64,000 nt of DNA from Gemmatimonadaceae bacterium (GCA_036003045.1 DASYSS010000020.1:1-64000); one strand, 5' to 3'. Shown: positions 45,619 to 56,164, counted from the stretch's first letter. Notes: generated from the sequence alone by a model not told the origin. Numbers and translations: made by a program.

Positions 45619-46343
45619 CCACGTCGGTAGAGCCAAGCACCACAGGCTTCCGCCATTTCCACGATCAATTGGCGCAGCTGAAGCAGCGCCTGCTCGACAT
45701 GTCGGATCTCGCGACGTCGCTGCTCGACCTCTCGGTCGACGCGCTGCTGAGCCGCGACGCAAGCCTCGCCGACGCCGTGCTGACGACCGATCGCGACGTG
45801 GACGCGCTCGAGCTGGAGATCGAGGACCAGGCGATCGGGTTGCTGGCCCTCCAGCAGCCGATGGCGCGCGACCTTCGCTTCATCATCGCGTCGATCAAGG
45901 TCGCCAACGACCTCGAGCGCGTCGGCGACCACGCGGTGAACATCGCGCAAAGCGCGCTGCGGCTCGCGTCGAACAGCACGCTGATCACGCCGGATCCGGA
46001 GATCGCCGAGATGTCGCGCCGCGCGCGCCAGATGCTGCGCGACGCGCTCACCGCGTTCGTCCGCGCCGATGGTGCGCTCGGCCGCGACGTCTGCCGCGCC
46101 GACGACGAAGTGGACGCGATGCACAACTCCGTGTTCCGCATCCTCGTGACGCACATGATGGAGGACGCGCGCACGATCACGCCGTCGCTCGAGCTGCTAC
46201 TCGTGAGCCGCAACCTCGAGCGCGTGGCCGATCTCGCGACGAACATCGGCGAGGACGCGGTGTTCCTCGCCGAGGGCAAAACGATCAAGCACAACGCGGA
46301 GCACCTTCCGCAAACGGCCCAGTCGACCCGCGCGACGGGCTGA
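45615..46343 (+). CDS. phoU: Phosphate-signalling protein PhoU
   Basis: Two three-helix-bundle repeats, each with the metal-binding motif: [20 protein letters not shown] in the first and [20 protein letters not shown] in the second. Length 242. PhoU connects the Pst transporter to the PhoR kinase and shuts the regulon down when phosphate is plentiful. It ends the pst operon and converges with the next gene across only three bases. Confidence 0.96.
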   Translation: MTTSVEPSTTGFRHFHDQLAQLKQRLLDMSDLATSLLDLSVDALLSRDASLADAVLTTDRDVDALELEIEDQAIGLLALQQPMARDLRFIIASIKVANDLERVGDHAVNIAQSALRLASNSTLITPDPEIAEMSRRARQMLRDALTAFVRADGALGRDVCRADDEVDAMHNSVFRILVTHMMEDARTITPSLELLLVSRNLERVADLATNIGEDAVFLAEGKTIKHNAEHLPQTAQSTRATG

Positions 46344-46346
46344 CGC

Positions 46347-47243
46347 TCAGGGCGCGGGAACGGCGACGATCGCGAGCCACTTGCCGTCCTGACTGACGGC
46401 GAGCCTCGAGAGGCGCGACAGCCCGAACGGGCCGAGGTCGACCACGTCCTGCCAGTCCGGTGTGCCGGGCTTCCACGAGACGAGCTTCGACCCGTTCGAG
46501 GAGATGACGAGGTCGCGCGCGGCCCACACGATGTCTTCCGAGCCGCGGGGCAGAGCCACGAGGTCGGTTTTCGTCTGGTAGGGCCATGACATCGTCGTCA
46601 GCTTCACGGCGCCCGTCGAGTCGTGCGCGGTGAACGAAAAGCCGCCGCCGCCGATCGTCGGCGCGAGCGAGCGGCCGATGTTGCGCGCGAGCGTGTCGGC
46701 GTGCCCGGAGCGTAGATCGTAGTGCACGAGGGCGTTCGGGTTGCCCAGCACGAACAGCGCGAGATTGTCCGGGTCGATCCACGCGTGGTAACCGACCGGC
46801 TTCACCGTCGGCACAAGTAGCTGCGGATCCGAGCCGTCCATCGCAAAGCTCCACAGCCGCTGCGCGGAATCGCGCTCGACGCGAATCACCGAGAACCGCT
46901 GTCCGCCCGGCATGATCGTGGCCGAGTACTCGCTCTCGGGCGTCGAGGTGACGCGCGTGATCGCCTTCGTGCCGAGGTCGTAGCGGTAGATGTCGGACTG
47001 CCCGTCCTCGTGAATCGAGGTGAAGAGGATGGCTTTGCTGTCCGGCGTGAACGCGGGCTGGTTGTCGTAGCCGGGACGGTTCGTGACGTTGACCGGCTTT
47101 CCGATCGTCGGACGGCCGTCGGTCGAGGAGATCGAGATTGGAGCGAGGAAAATGTCGGTGGCCGGGGGAGTCTGAGCGGTTTGAGCGCCCGCGGCGCGAA
47201 CCGCGGCGGCGGCGAGCATCGAGCGAAGAATCGAACCGCGCAT
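46347..47243 (-). CDS. Secreted TolB-like beta-propeller protein (PD40 repeats)
   Basis: 298 residues with a signal peptide (LRSMLAAAAVRAAGAQ). A TolB/PD40 repeat is visible in DNQPAFTPDSKAILFTSIHE and DIYRYDLGTKAITRVTSTPE; others are diverged. The start at 47243 is favoured because GGAGG lies six bases upstream; the neighbouring ATG at 47249 lies directly on the ribosome binding site. Probably periplasmic. It lies 26 bases past the carboxylase operon and may be cotranscribed. The function is unknown. Confidence 0.75.
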   Translation of the reverse strand: MRGSILRSMLAAAAVRAAGAQTAQTPPATDIFLAPISISSTDGRPTIGKPVNVTNRPGYDNQPAFTPDSKAILFTSIHEDGQSDIYRYDLGTKAITRVTSTPESEYSATIMPGGQRFSVIRVERDSAQRLWSFAMDGSDPQLLVPTVKPVGYHAWIDPDNLALFVLGNPNALVHYDLRSGHADTLARNIGRSLAPTIGGGGFSFTAHDSTGAVKLTTMSWPYQTKTDLVALPRGSEDIVWAARDLVISSNGSKLVSWKPGTPDWQDVVDLGPFGLSRLSRLAVSQDGKWLAIVAVPAP

Positions 47244-47269
47244 GTCCATCCTCCGTAGTGGCGTGACGT

Positions 47270-47767
47270 TCACTCCAGCTCGATGAGCACCGCGCCCTTC
47301 TCCACCGCCGTGCCCGGCGTGGCGAGAATCGCGCGCACGCGACCCGCGGCCGGCGCGCGAAGCTCGTTCTCCATCTTCATCGCCTCCATCACCACCAACC
47401 CTTGGCCGGCCCGCACTTCGTCGCCCGGATGCGCGTTGACTCGTACGATGAGTCCCGGCATCGGCGCGACCAACGGCGCCGGTCCAGACGGCCCCGCGTT
47501 TTTTCCCGAGAGCTCGCGAATCGCGCGGGCGCGTTCGTCGAGCGCCTCGACCTCGAACCGATAGCCGTCCAGCCACAACGTGTATGCACCGCGGGCGGCG
47601 GGTCGCACAACTACCCGGTGAACCTCGTCGCCGATCGTGACCATTCGAACGGGGGTCCCGCTGACCGATTCAACGGTTGCCGAGACGCGCTCGCCGTCGA
47701 CCTGCACGCCATTCTCGTCGAGCGTGACCTCGTGGTCCTCGCCGTTCACCGTGACGTAGTACTTCAC
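47270..47767 (-). CDS. Biotin carboxyl carrier protein of an acyl-CoA carboxylase
   Basis: 165 residues from the GTG at 47767. The C-terminal biotinyl domain carries the biotin lysine in VVMEAMKMENELRAPAAG, with the preceding APMPGLIVRVNAHPGDEVRA. The N-terminal 80 residues (YYVTVNGEDHEVTLDENG, GAYTLWLDGYRFEVEALDER) resemble the BT domain that joins carrier to carboxylase in propionyl/methylcrotonyl-type enzymes. Its GTG overlaps the rlmD-like stop by four bases (GTGA). Confidence 0.88.
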   Translation of the reverse strand: MKYYVTVNGEDHEVTLDENGVQVDGERVSATVESVSGTPVRMVTIGDEVHRVVVRPAARGAYTLWLDGYRFEVEALDERARAIRELSGKNAGPSGPAPLVAPMPGLIVRVNAHPGDEVRAGQGLVVMEAMKMENELRAPAAGRVRAILATPGTAVEKGAVLIELE

Positions 47768-49023
47768 GCGGCCTCGGTCTCGGACGCCGGTACGAGCTCG
47801 CACACCGTTTCGACGTGCGCGGTCTGCGGGAACATGTCGAACGCCTGCAACGACGCCACGCGAAACCCGGGCAAACGCGCCACATCGCGCGCCAGCGTGG
47901 CGGGATCGCAGCTCACGTAAATCACGGCGCGCGGCGCCGGCGAGGCCGCGGCGATCGACGCCGTGACGCGCTCGTGCACCCCGACGCGCGGCGGGTTGAG
48001 GAGAATGACGTCCGCCGGAAGCGTCTGCTCGATGACGTCCTCGACGCGCGCCGTGAGCGATCGAGATCCCGCGAACGGAGCGAGCGACTCCGCACATTCG
48101 GCGGCGGCGTCGCGGTCGGCTTCCACGGCCGTAACGCGCGCGCCGTCGCTCGCCAACGGAACCGCGGTGGCCCCGGCGCCCGAGTACGCGTCGACCACGC
48201 TCGCCGGCCGGTAACGCCTGGCGCGCTCGAGCACGTACGCGTGTAGTTCGGCGCCGACCTCGGTGTTCACCTGGGCGAACGACGCGCTCGCATCTCGAGC
48301 CGGGCTCGTTCCGCGCGACGCCACGAGATTGCGCGCGCGGTGCGTCGGTTGCCACCACAGCGTCGTCGCCGACGGAACGGCCTCGAAGAACTCCGCTCGC
48401 CGGGGCCACGCGTTGCCGCCTCGCACGACGACGGACACGTCCTCTCCCGCCAATTGCACGGCGCCCCGAAGCTCGTCGGCGTCGGGCAACAAGCGCCCGG
48501 CCGCCGCGATGTCCTTCCACACCGCCAGCACGCGCTCGTCGGTGATCGGACAGTCGCGGAGCGCGAAGATCCGATCCGGGTCGTCGTACGGACGCAGCCC
48601 CATCGTCCAGGAGTCGGACTGGCCGGCGCGACGCATGGTGAGCGTCAGCTTTCTCCGATATCGCCAGCGGCGCGGGCTTGCCTCGATCGACGGCAGGTCG
48701 GCGGAGCGCTTACCGATGCGGGCCAGCGAATCGCGGATGATGCGGCGCTTGGCCTCCAACTGTGCATCGTAGCCGATGTGCTGAAGCTGGCAGCCGCCGC
48801 ACTTGTCGGCGACGTAGTGCGGGCATTCCGGCGTCACACGGTCCGGAGACGGACGAACGATCGAATCGATCTCTCCGCGGGCGAAGCGGCGTTGCACCTC
48901 GACGCGCGCCCGTACTCGGTCGCCCGGAGCCGCGCGCGGCACGAACACCACGACACCATTCGAGCGCCCGACGCCGTCGCCGCCGGCCGCGATGGAGTCG
49001 ATGTCCAGCTCGGCCAGCGTCAT
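47764..49023 (-). CDS. 23S rRNA (uracil-5-)-methyltransferase, RlmD/RumA-like
   Basis: 419 residues: N-terminal TRAM domain (LAELDIDSIAAGGDGVGRSN), an iron-sulfur Cys cluster (CPHYVADKCGGCQLQH), an SAM-binding VVDAYSGAGATAVPLASDG, LNPPRVGVHE, and the catalytic Cys in YVSCDPATLARDVARL. The family methylates U1939 or U747 of 23S rRNA (or tRNA U54); the exact target cannot be assigned. It sits inside the carboxylase operon, overlapping the carboxylase gene upstream and the carrier gene downstream by four bases each. Confidence 0.9.
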   Translation of the reverse strand: MTLAELDIDSIAAGGDGVGRSNGVVVFVPRAAPGDRVRARVEVQRRFARGEIDSIVRPSPDRVTPECPHYVADKCGGCQLQHIGYDAQLEAKRRIIRDSLARIGKRSADLPSIEASPRRWRYRRKLTLTMRRAGQSDSWTMGLRPYDDPDRIFALRDCPITDERVLAVWKDIAAAGRLLPDADELRGAVQLAGEDVSVVVRGGNAWPRRAEFFEAVPSATTLWWQPTHRARNLVASRGTSPARDASASFAQVNTEVGAELHAYVLERARRYRPASVVDAYSGAGATAVPLASDGARVTAVEADRDAAAECAESLAPFAGSRSLTARVEDVIEQTLPADVILLNPPRVGVHERVTASIAAASPAPRAVIYVSCDPATLARDVARLPGFRVASLQAFDMFPQTAHVETVCELVPASETEAA

Positions 49024-50549
49024 CGCAATCCCTCGAGGCGCCCCACCTGCACCCAATCGTCGCGACGGCCGCCTCCCCCTCCATCGACACGTGCGGTGCC
49101 GGCGGCCGGCGTTTGTCGAAGTGCGCGACGGTCGCGGTCGGCGATCAGCGCGCCGACGAGCGCGGCGGCCTTCGCCGTTGCGGGCGGAGCCGGCGCGCGC
49201 ACGATCGAATCGAGTCGACGCTCGAGCCACTGGATCTCGATCGCCCCTGCCTTGAACTCGGCGTCTTCCATCACGCGCAGGTGAAAGTCGCGCGAGCTCT
49301 CGATGCCTTCGATCGTCAGCTCGAGCAGCGCGCGGTGCATGCGCGCCACCGCAGCCTCGCGCGTCGGCGCATGCACGATGAGCTTCGCGAGCATCGGATC
49401 GTAGAAGAGTCCGATCTCACTTCCCGTTTCGATCCCGCCGTCCCAGCGGACGCCCGGGCCGCCGGGCACGTGGAGGTAGCTGATCCGCCCGGTCGATGGG
49501 AGAAAACCATTGCTCGGATCTTCGCTGGTAATGCGGCACTCGATCGCCCAGCCGCGCGGGACGATCTCTTCTTGTCTATACGGAAGGCGCTCGCCGGCCG
49601 CGATTCGAATCTGCCACTGCACGAGGTCGATCCCCGTTACCAACTCGGTGACGGGGTGCTCGACCTGGAGCCGCGTGTTCATCTCGAGGAAGTAGAACCT
49701 GCCGTCGCGGTCGAGCAAGAACTCGCAGGTACCCGCGTTGAAGTACCCCGCGGCGCGCGCCGCGCGCACGGCTGTCTCTCCCATTGCGCGGCGGAGCTCC
49801 GGAGTCACGGCGACGCTCGGCGATTCCTCGATCATTTTCTGGTGGCGGCGCTGCACGGAGCATTCGCGCTCGTTGAGCGACAGCATCGTACCGTGCTGGT
49901 CGCCGAGGACCTGAATCTCCACGTGGCGCGGGCCGACGATGTACTTCTCGACGTAGACCGCGTCGTCGCCGAAGGCGTTCTTCGCTTCGCGCCGCGCCGA
50001 GTCGAGCGCGGTTTCCATGTCCGCGGCGGCGCGAACGAGGCGCATGCCTTTGCCGCCTCCGCCGGCCGCCGCCTTGAGCAGCACCGGATACCCGAACTCG
50101 TCGGCGATCTTGCGCGCGTCCGCGGCGTCGGCGAGCGGCGTCGTCGTGCCGGGAACGACGGGGACCTGGGCGCCGATCGCCAGCTGACGCGCGGCGGTCT
50201 TGCTCCCCATCGCGGCGATGGCTTCCGCCGGCGGCCCGATGAACGTGAGTCCGGCGTCGCGCACCGCGCGTGCGAACCACTCACGTTCGGAGAGGAATCC
50301 GTACCCGGGATGAATAGCCTGCGCGCCAGCGCGTTTCGCGGCCTCGATGATCTTCTCTCCGCGAAGGTAGCTCTCGCTCGACGGCGGCGGCCCGATGTTC
50401 ACAGCCTCGTCCGCTTCCCGAACGTGCGGCGCGCGCGCGTCGGCGTCACTGTACACGGCGACGGAGCCGATTCCCATTTCCCGGCACGCGCGGACGATGC
50501 GCAGCGCGATCTCGCCGCGGTTGGCGACGAGGACCTTGGAAAAGCTCAC
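49020..50549 (-). CDS. Acyl-CoA carboxylase, biotin carboxylase subunit
   Basis: AccC/PccA-type ATP-grasp enzyme that carboxylates biotin. [20 protein letters not shown], the Gly-rich ATP loop [54 protein letters not shown] and [17 protein letters not shown]. The GTG at 50549 gives 509 residues, about 55 more than AccC. The extra C-terminal part (about 460-509) has no evident biotinyl lysine, and the carrier is a separate protein. It overlaps the carboxyltransferase stop by four bases. Confidence 0.92.
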   Translation of the reverse strand: MSFSKVLVANRGEIALRIVRACREMGIGSVAVYSDADARAPHVREADEAVNIGPPPSSESYLRGEKIIEAAKRAGAQAIHPGYGFLSEREWFARAVRDAGLTFIGPPAEAIAAMGSKTAARQLAIGAQVPVVPGTTTPLADAADARKIADEFGYPVLLKAAAGGGGKGMRLVRAAADMETALDSARREAKNAFGDDAVYVEKYIVGPRHVEIQVLGDQHGTMLSLNERECSVQRRHQKMIEESPSVAVTPELRRAMGETAVRAARAAGYFNAGTCEFLLDRDGRFYFLEMNTRLQVEHPVTELVTGIDLVQWQIRIAAGERLPYRQEEIVPRGWAIECRITSEDPSNGFLPSTGRISYLHVPGGPGVRWDGGIETGSEIGLFYDPMLAKLIVHAPTREAAVARMHRALLELTIEGIESSRDFHLRVMEDAEFKAGAIEIQWLERRLDSIVRAPAPPATAKAAALVGALIADRDRRALRQTPAAGTARVDGGGGGRRDDWVQVGRLEGLR

Positions 50550-52096
50550 AGCGGAATGTTGCCGTGTTTCTTCGGCGGGTTGCGGTCGCGCTTCGCCCGA
50601 AGCGTTTCGAGCGCGCCGATGAGCCGGGGACGCGTGTCGCGCGGATCGATGATGTCGTCCACATAACCGCGCCCGGCGGCGACGTACGGATTCGCGAACT
50701 TCTCCGTGTACTCGGCCACCTTCGCGTCGGTCGCCTTGGCCGGATCGGAGCTGTCGTTGATCTCTTTCCGGAAGAGAATCTCGACCGCGCCCTTGGGGCC
50801 CATCACGGCGATCTCCGCCGTCGGCCACGCGACGTTGTAGTCGCCGCGAATGTGCTTGGACGACATGACGTCGTATGCGCCGCCGTACGCCTTGCGCGTG
50901 ATCACCGTGAGCTTGGGCACGGTCGCTTCACAATACGCATAGAGCAGCTTGGCGCCGTGCTTGATGATTCCGCCGTGCTCCTGCGCGGTGCCGGGCAGGA
51001 ATCCGGGCACGTCCTCGAACGTCACGATGGGGATGTTGAACGCGTCGCAGAAGCGAATGAAACGCGCCGCCTTGAGCGACGCGCTGATGTCCAACACGCC
51101 GGCGAGCACGGCCGGCTGGTTGGCGACGATCCCGATGCTGATTCCACCGAGATGGGCGAACCCGCACACGATGTTCTGTGCGTACTCGCGCTGCACTTCG
51201 TAGAATCGGCCGTCGTCGACGACGCGGCTGATGACGTGGTGAATGTCGTACGGCTTGTTCGGATGGTCCGGCACGACGTCGAGCAACGCCTCGTCTCGCC
51301 GGTCGCGCGGATCGGTGCCTTTGCCGCGCGGCGGGTCGTCGAGGTTGTTCTGCGGAATGAACGCGAACAGCTCGCGGATCGCGGCGAGACACGCCGGCTC
51401 CGACTCGTGCACGAAATGCGCGACGCCCGACGTGCCCGCGTGCGTGTCGGCGCCGCCGAGGCGCTCCATCGTCACGTCTTCGTGCGTGACCGTTTTTACG
51501 ACGTTCGGCCCGGTCACGAACATGTACGACGTGCCGCGCGTCATGTAGATGAAATCCGTGATCGCCGGCGAATAGACCGCGCCGCCGGCGCAGGGACCGA
51601 GCACCGCCGAGATTTGTGGAACGACGCCTGACGCGAGCGTGTTGCGCAGAAAGATCTCGGCATAACCGCCCAGCGAGACCACGCCTTCCTGAATGCGCGC
51701 GCCGCCGGAGTCGTTCAGCCCGATCACCGGCGCGCCGTTGCGCACGGCGAGATCCATGACCTTGCAGATCTTCTCGGCGAAGGCTTCGGAGAGCGACCCC
51801 CCGAAGACCGTGAAATCCTGCGAGAACACGTAGACCAGCCGTCCGTCGATCCGGCCGTATCCCGTGACGACACCGTCGCCGTAGTACTTCTCGTCCTCGA
51901 GCCCGAAGTCCGTGGACCGGTGGACGACGAAGCGGTCGAACTCCACGAAGCTCCCCTCATCCAGCAAAAGGTCGAGCCGCTCTCGCGCCGACAGCTTGCC
52001 CTTGGCGTGTTGGGCCTGGACGCGGCGCTCGCCGCCTCCCTGCTCCGACTCGGCTGCCCGGCGCTCGAGAAGGTCGAGCTTGTCTCGCATGGTCAT
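50546..52096 (-). CDS. Acyl-CoA carboxylase, carboxyltransferase subunit (PccB/MmdA-like)
   Basis: 516 residues carrying both carboxyltransferase halves: [57 protein letters not shown] in the first, and [57 protein letters not shown] in the second. The C-terminal [20 protein letters not shown] is typical. Substrate may be propionyl-, methylcrotonyl- or acetyl-CoA; the sequence alone does not decide. First gene of the operon. Confidence 0.93.
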   Translation of the reverse strand: MTMRDKLDLLERRAAESEQGGGERRVQAQHAKGKLSARERLDLLLDEGSFVEFDRFVVHRSTDFGLEDEKYYGDGVVTGYGRIDGRLVYVFSQDFTVFGGSLSEAFAEKICKVMDLAVRNGAPVIGLNDSGGARIQEGVVSLGGYAEIFLRNTLASGVVPQISAVLGPCAGGAVYSPAITDFIYMTRGTSYMFVTGPNVVKTVTHEDVTMERLGGADTHAGTSGVAHFVHESEPACLAAIRELFAFIPQNNLDDPPRGKGTDPRDRRDEALLDVVPDHPNKPYDIHHVISRVVDDGRFYEVQREYAQNIVCGFAHLGGISIGIVANQPAVLAGVLDISASLKAARFIRFCDAFNIPIVTFEDVPGFLPGTAQEHGGIIKHGAKLLYAYCEATVPKLTVITRKAYGGAYDVMSSKHIRGDYNVAWPTAEIAVMGPKGAVEILFRKEINDSSDPAKATDAKVAEYTEKFANPYVAAGRGYVDDIIDPRDTRPRLIGALETLRAKRDRNPPKKHGNIPL

Positions 52097-52161
52097 AGGC
52101 GGAAAAAGCTACGACCGCCCGACGCGGCATTCTAGACTTGCGATGCGTGCGGGGCGCCGCC

Positions 52162-53574
52162 TTAGCGTGGCGCGCGAACTCGGCGAAGCACGACCGTGAG
52201 CGGCAGCGTGTCGGTCAACGTGAGCGACACGGGCATCGATGCCCGCTCGTAGCCGGCACGCTCGACCTGGATCGTCGCGCTCGACCGTGGGACGAACCCG
52301 AGGCTCACCGTACCGGTCGCCGTGGTGAGCGCCGATTTTCCGCTCGCGGAATCGCGAACCGCGGCGCCGGCTACCGGTGCCCCTGATTCCGCATCGAACA
52401 CCCCGAGCACGCGACGGCGGCTGCTCGATCCGCCCAGGCGGACGACGCGTGGCGCGTGCCCGTCGGGGGTCGACGCGTCGCCCAATCCGGGGACGTCGTG
52501 GATGAATCGTATCTCACGGACACGCTGCGACTCTTCGTCGTCGAGCATGCGAGACCCGTCGGGGAGACTGTTGGCTCGTCCGGGCCGTCCGCCGCTGCGC
52601 GGCAACACGTTGCGCCCGACCGAGAACGTGATCACGGGCACGCCGCTCACCAACTCGTCGAACGTCGTCTCGACGACGACGGAGTCGTACGAGCTGGTGT
52701 ACCGCGACTTTTTTGACAGCGAGATCGCGGATCGTCGAATGACGTAGGTCGCCGGGTCGAGGTACATCGTGCCATCGATGTCCGGATCGTCGATGTCCTG
52801 CGCGGCCTTGAAGTCGACGCGCCTGAACGTCTGGCCGTCCACCGTCGTCTCACCGACGTCGTGGAAGCAGTGGTGCTTCACGAATTCGGCGTCGGCGAAG
52901 ACCGCGAGTGTCGGAATCATCACGGCGTACCGCACGCCAAGGACGGACACTCCGGAGGCGACGATGATGTCGCCCGGCTTGTAGTGCCATTTCTGATCGC
53001 TCGGCACCTGAATCGAATCGGTCTTCGTGATGACCGAAATGGTGTCGGCCCGCGCAACCGAATCTGATTTCTGTCGCGGTTTCGGTTCCTCGACCAGGTG
53101 ACTGAACCGTCGTTCGACGACGGACGTGAATGGGTAGCGGGCGCTGACCAGCCGGAACTGTTCGGCATTCAGTTGTAGCTGTTGGAACACCTGCGCGAGC
53201 GCGTCGCTCGCCGTCGGCGCGCCCGGCGAGCGGCACGCCTCGTCCGTGACCCGCACGGCGGCCAGCGTCACCGGAATTCGCGAAAGCTCGATTCTCACGC
53301 GCGTCGTGTCGTTGGCACGAACGACGAGCTGCGTATCGACCGGCGTGAATCCGACGTGGCGGACCCGCAGGCGAATCATTCCGGCCGGCAGGTCGATCTG
53401 AAACGCGCCGCTGTCGCTGGTGAGCCGATCCGTCGACAGGCCGGCGACGGAAACGCCGGAAAATGGAAGCGCGACGGCCGCCACCTTGTCGACGACGCTG
53501 CCGACGACGTGGCCGGTCTGGGCGACCACCAAACAAGGAATCAGCGACAGCGCCGCTGCACGGACGAGAATCAT
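52162..53574 (-). CDS. Secreted protein with carboxypeptidase-regulatory-like domain
   Basis: From the ATG at 53574 it has 470 residues and a signal peptide (LVRAAALSLIPCLVVAQ). Residues about 20-105 form a CarboxypepD_reg-type beta-sandwich (GVSVAGLSTDRLTSDSGAFQ, GMIRLRVRHVGFTPVDTQL), as found at the N-termini of TonB-dependent receptors. A second such domain closes the protein (RRRVLGVFDAESGAPVAGAA, GTVSLGFVPRSSATIQVERA). The middle 300 residues contain DGTMYLDPATYVIRRSAISL, resembling outer-membrane lipid-carrier-like folds, but I cannot name a family. No beta-barrel is evident. Confidence 0.75.
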   Translation of the reverse strand: MILVRAAALSLIPCLVVAQTGHVVGSVVDKVAAVALPFSGVSVAGLSTDRLTSDSGAFQIDLPAGMIRLRVRHVGFTPVDTQLVVRANDTTRVRIELSRIPVTLAAVRVTDEACRSPGAPTASDALAQVFQQLQLNAEQFRLVSARYPFTSVVERRFSHLVEEPKPRQKSDSVARADTISVITKTDSIQVPSDQKWHYKPGDIIVASGVSVLGVRYAVMIPTLAVFADAEFVKHHCFHDVGETTVDGQTFRRVDFKAAQDIDDPDIDGTMYLDPATYVIRRSAISLSKKSRYTSSYDSVVVETTFDELVSGVPVITFSVGRNVLPRSGGRPGRANSLPDGSRMLDDEESQRVREIRFIHDVPGLGDASTPDGHAPRVVRLGGSSSRRRVLGVFDAESGAPVAGAAVRDSASGKSALTTATGTVSLGFVPRSSATIQVERAGYERASMPVSLTLTDTLPLTVVLRRVRAPR

Positions 53575-53650
53575 CGGTCTCGAATGAGTGGCCGATACAT
53601 GGGCTTGGCGACTGTTCGACGCAAGCGCTCGCGTCACACGAGAGCGTGCT

Positions 53651-55117
53651 CTACAGGATGTACTGGCGCTTCAATCGTATGTCCTGCGATGGAATCGGGC
53701 TTTGCCCGTGCCGAAACACTTTGACGCCGGGACGGCGCTCGGTCGGGACCATCTTGATCGACTCGCGGAAATCCTGATTCACGGCCGAAAGCTCGGCCAG
53801 CACCGCCTCGCGAAGTCGCTCGGTCTCGGGCAGGATCGCGTCCGCCTCCAGCTCGAACCAGACGTCGACGCGTTTGTTCGCGTCGTCGTCCTCGTACGGG
53901 TGCAACGCGAAATTGGTCACGCGGTCGCCGAGGCTGTCGACGCGCAGTATCACGTGCTGGATGTCCTCGGGCGTGATCTTGCAACCGTAGAACCCAACGG
54001 CGTTGTCCTGCCGCCCCCAATGAAAGAGCAGCGGCAAGTCGACCAACGGCGCGGGCAGATCGACACCATGACGCGCCGCCGCGGCCGCGACTTCGCGCAT
54101 CGGCAGGACGACGCCCCGGTCGCGGATGTTGTAGCGAATCCGCGGCGACACGTTCTCCAGCCGGTTGACGGTGATGAGAAGATTCCGGTCCGCGTCGCTC
54201 TCGATGTAGTAGTTGAGCGGATCGTACTGAAACACCATGGGCAACGTTTCCCGCCCGTACAGGTCGTCGCCGAGCGATGCGTTCGACGCGAGCGCGTCGC
54301 GCACCGCGATCGTGAAATCCGTCTCGACGGCGATGTTGATCTCGAGGTCCGACGCGCCGAAGCTCGAGATCGTCTTTCGAAACCGCCGGTTGAGCGCGGC
54401 GCGGAGCGGCTGTGACATCCCTTCGCCCCCAACGACGGCGCACACGTCGTACTCGGCCCAATCGATGTCCGCCGTGTCGACGAGTCCCTTCAGGAACGGC
54501 GGGTACCCCGTGATCACGTACTTGTATTTCGGGCCGAGCAGCTTGAGCGTGCCGATCACCTTCGCCGCATCCGGGCCGATCGACTTGAGCACGCAGAGGT
54601 CGACGAGTGACATGGAGACGTTCATGCCCGTCGCCCAGGGGCCGAGCGCAAACGCGTTGAGCAGCACGAACGGCTCGTCGCCGAACGCCGACCGCGTCGC
54701 GAACTGAAGGAGACGTCTCGCGGCCGCGCGTTCGCTCGGGCCGCGGATCCAGTTGCTCGCCTGTCCGCTCGATCCCGACGACTCGTCGATGACCGCGCCG
54801 TGGAGCGGCAGCCGTCCGCCCTGGCAGAGCTTCTCCAACGACCACCGCTTGATGTAGCCGACCTTGTCCATCGGCGGCACGTCCTCGAAGCGCCTGGCGT
54901 CGAATGCCCCGTGCTCGCGCAGGAATTCCTCGTACGCGGGCACGGTCCGGCGCGCGTTGAAGAACGCCGCCGCCGCGCGCGTGCGCGCGACCCAGTGCCG
55001 CGTCTTGGTCGAGAACACCGGTGCGAAGAGCGTCCGGTACGCGCCCCACGACGACAACGCGACGTCGCCCAAGCGGCTGAGCGCCCGCCCGGCGAGCGGA
55101 TCGAAGGTCCTATTCAT
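53651..55117 (-). CDS. PaaK/LuxE-like adenylate-forming enzyme
   Basis: 488 residues of the phenylacetate-CoA ligase-like family. The phosphate loop VIDESSGSSGQASNWIRGP matches the SSGTTG motif, with EGMSQPLRAALNRRFRKT and SSFGASDLEINIAVETDF as the next motifs; HWGRQDNAVGFYGCKITPED is the late adenylation motif before the C-terminal subdomain. The family activates carboxylates as acyl-AMP. Substrate unknown. It overlaps the nitroreductase-like gene by eight bases, so the two probably share a pathway. Confidence 0.8.
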   Translation of the reverse strand: MNRTFDPLAGRALSRLGDVALSSWGAYRTLFAPVFSTKTRHWVARTRAAAAFFNARRTVPAYEEFLREHGAFDARRFEDVPPMDKVGYIKRWSLEKLCQGGRLPLHGAVIDESSGSSGQASNWIRGPSERAAARRLLQFATRSAFGDEPFVLLNAFALGPWATGMNVSMSLVDLCVLKSIGPDAAKVIGTLKLLGPKYKYVITGYPPFLKGLVDTADIDWAEYDVCAVVGGEGMSQPLRAALNRRFRKTISSFGASDLEINIAVETDFTIAVRDALASNASLGDDLYGRETLPMVFQYDPLNYYIESDADRNLLITVNRLENVSPRIRYNIRDRGVVLPMREVAAAAARHGVDLPAPLVDLPLLFHWGRQDNAVGFYGCKITPEDIQHVILRVDSLGDRVTNFALHPYEDDDANKRVDVWFELEADAILPETERLREAVLAELSAVNQDFRESIKMVPTERRPGVKVFRHGQSPIPSQDIRLKRQYIL

Positions 55118-56141
55118 GCTCGACGATGCTCCGCAGCCGCGGCGCGCGCGGCGGGACGTCGCTGTATCCGAAGCGAAAGACCAGCCAGCAGTCGTCGACG
55201 TCGAATTGCCGTGCGATGGCGTCGGCGTACTTCGCGTTCGTGAGCATCGATCCCATGGGCTGCATGTAGATGTCGTGCGCCGCCATCTCGAGCCAGAACG
55301 CCATCAGCATGCGTCCGGCGTGGACGAGATCCGGCCACTCGACGAACGGGCCGCAGAGCAGCCCAACGTGGCGCGTGCCGCGCTGCGTGCGAAGGTAGCG
55401 TCGCCTCGCGAATTGGCGAAACCCGGGAAGCCGGTACAACCACGGCGTGGCGAAGGCGGAGCGAAGCTCCCATGCCGGCTGATTCATCGGCCGTTCCCAG
55501 AGCCCATCGCCGTCGGGCGGCGTGTCGCCGTATCGGTACCACCCGCGGATCTCTTCGCGCTCGTCGCCGAGCTGCAAGTTGTCGATCACCGCGTCGGTGT
55601 TGAGACGCAGGACGCGCCGGACGAGCGCCGCGTCGTCGAACGAGAGAAAACGGTGGCCGTACACGCCCGCCACGTGCGCCATCGCGCTCGTGCTCGCTCC
55701 CAGCACGGGCCGGTCGTGATAGGGCAACCGAGACGTTCGCCGGGTCTCGAGTAGGGCGCGGAGACCGTCCCGCGGCTCGATGCGCATGGTCCAGCGTGTC
55801 TCGGCGGGATCCACGGGACCGGGCTCGCTGAGCGTTGCTCGTCCGAGAAGCACGCGCCGGGACGCGGTGTGGAGGTTCGCGATGTCGACGAGCGGCGCGA
55901 CGTCGATCGCGATGTCCCGCCCGACGTATCGGGCGGCGTGCTCCAACGCCGTCGCGAAAATCCCGAACGCGGCGGCCATGTAGAGGTTGCCATGGTCCTC
56001 GCGCGGCAGCAGGCGCTCTCGGACCACGACGAGATCCGCGTTTCGCGGACCGCGCGGCACGATGCGAAACGGCTGCGTGTTGTGCGGCGTGGGTGCAAGC
56101 CGCGCGACGTCCCCGATGCGATCCCAGACCCGGTCGTACAA
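55110..56141 (-). CDS. Acg-like nitroreductase-family flavoprotein
   Basis: The sequence resembles the nitroreductase-fold Acg/Rv3131 type: RLAPTPHNTQPFRI near the N-terminus (FMN site), LETRRTSRLPYHDRPVLG starting the second half, LGDEREEIRGWYRYGD, and LLCGPFVEWPDLVHAGRMLM. I prefer the TTG at 56141, preceded by AGGAGG, over the GTG at 56162. Acg proteins may store FMN rather than catalyse redox reactions; the role here is unknown. It is coupled to the PaaK-like gene. A terminator-like hairpin lies just upstream. Confidence 0.75.
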   Translation of the reverse strand: MYDRVWDRIGDVARLAPTPHNTQPFRIVPRGPRNADLVVVRERLLPREDHGNLYMAAAFGIFATALEHAARYVGRDIAIDVAPLVDIANLHTASRRVLLGRATLSEPGPVDPAETRWTMRIEPRDGLRALLETRRTSRLPYHDRPVLGASTSAMAHVAGVYGHRFLSFDDAALVRRVLRLNTDAVIDNLQLGDEREEIRGWYRYGDTPPDGDGLWERPMNQPAWELRSAFATPWLYRLPGFRQFARRRYLRTQRGTRHVGLLCGPFVEWPDLVHAGRMLMAFWLEMAAHDIYMQPMGSMLTNAKYADAIARQFDVDDCWLVFRFGYSDVPPRAPRLRSIVEHE

Positions 56142-56164
56142 CTGACCTCCTCGAGCGGTCACTC

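Noticed and set aside
47270-50549. Canonical accB-accC pair of acetyl-CoA carboxylase
   Set aside because: The carrier has a BT-like N-terminal domain and the operon carries a fused PccB-type carboxyltransferase, which points to a propionyl/methylcrotonyl-type enzyme instead.
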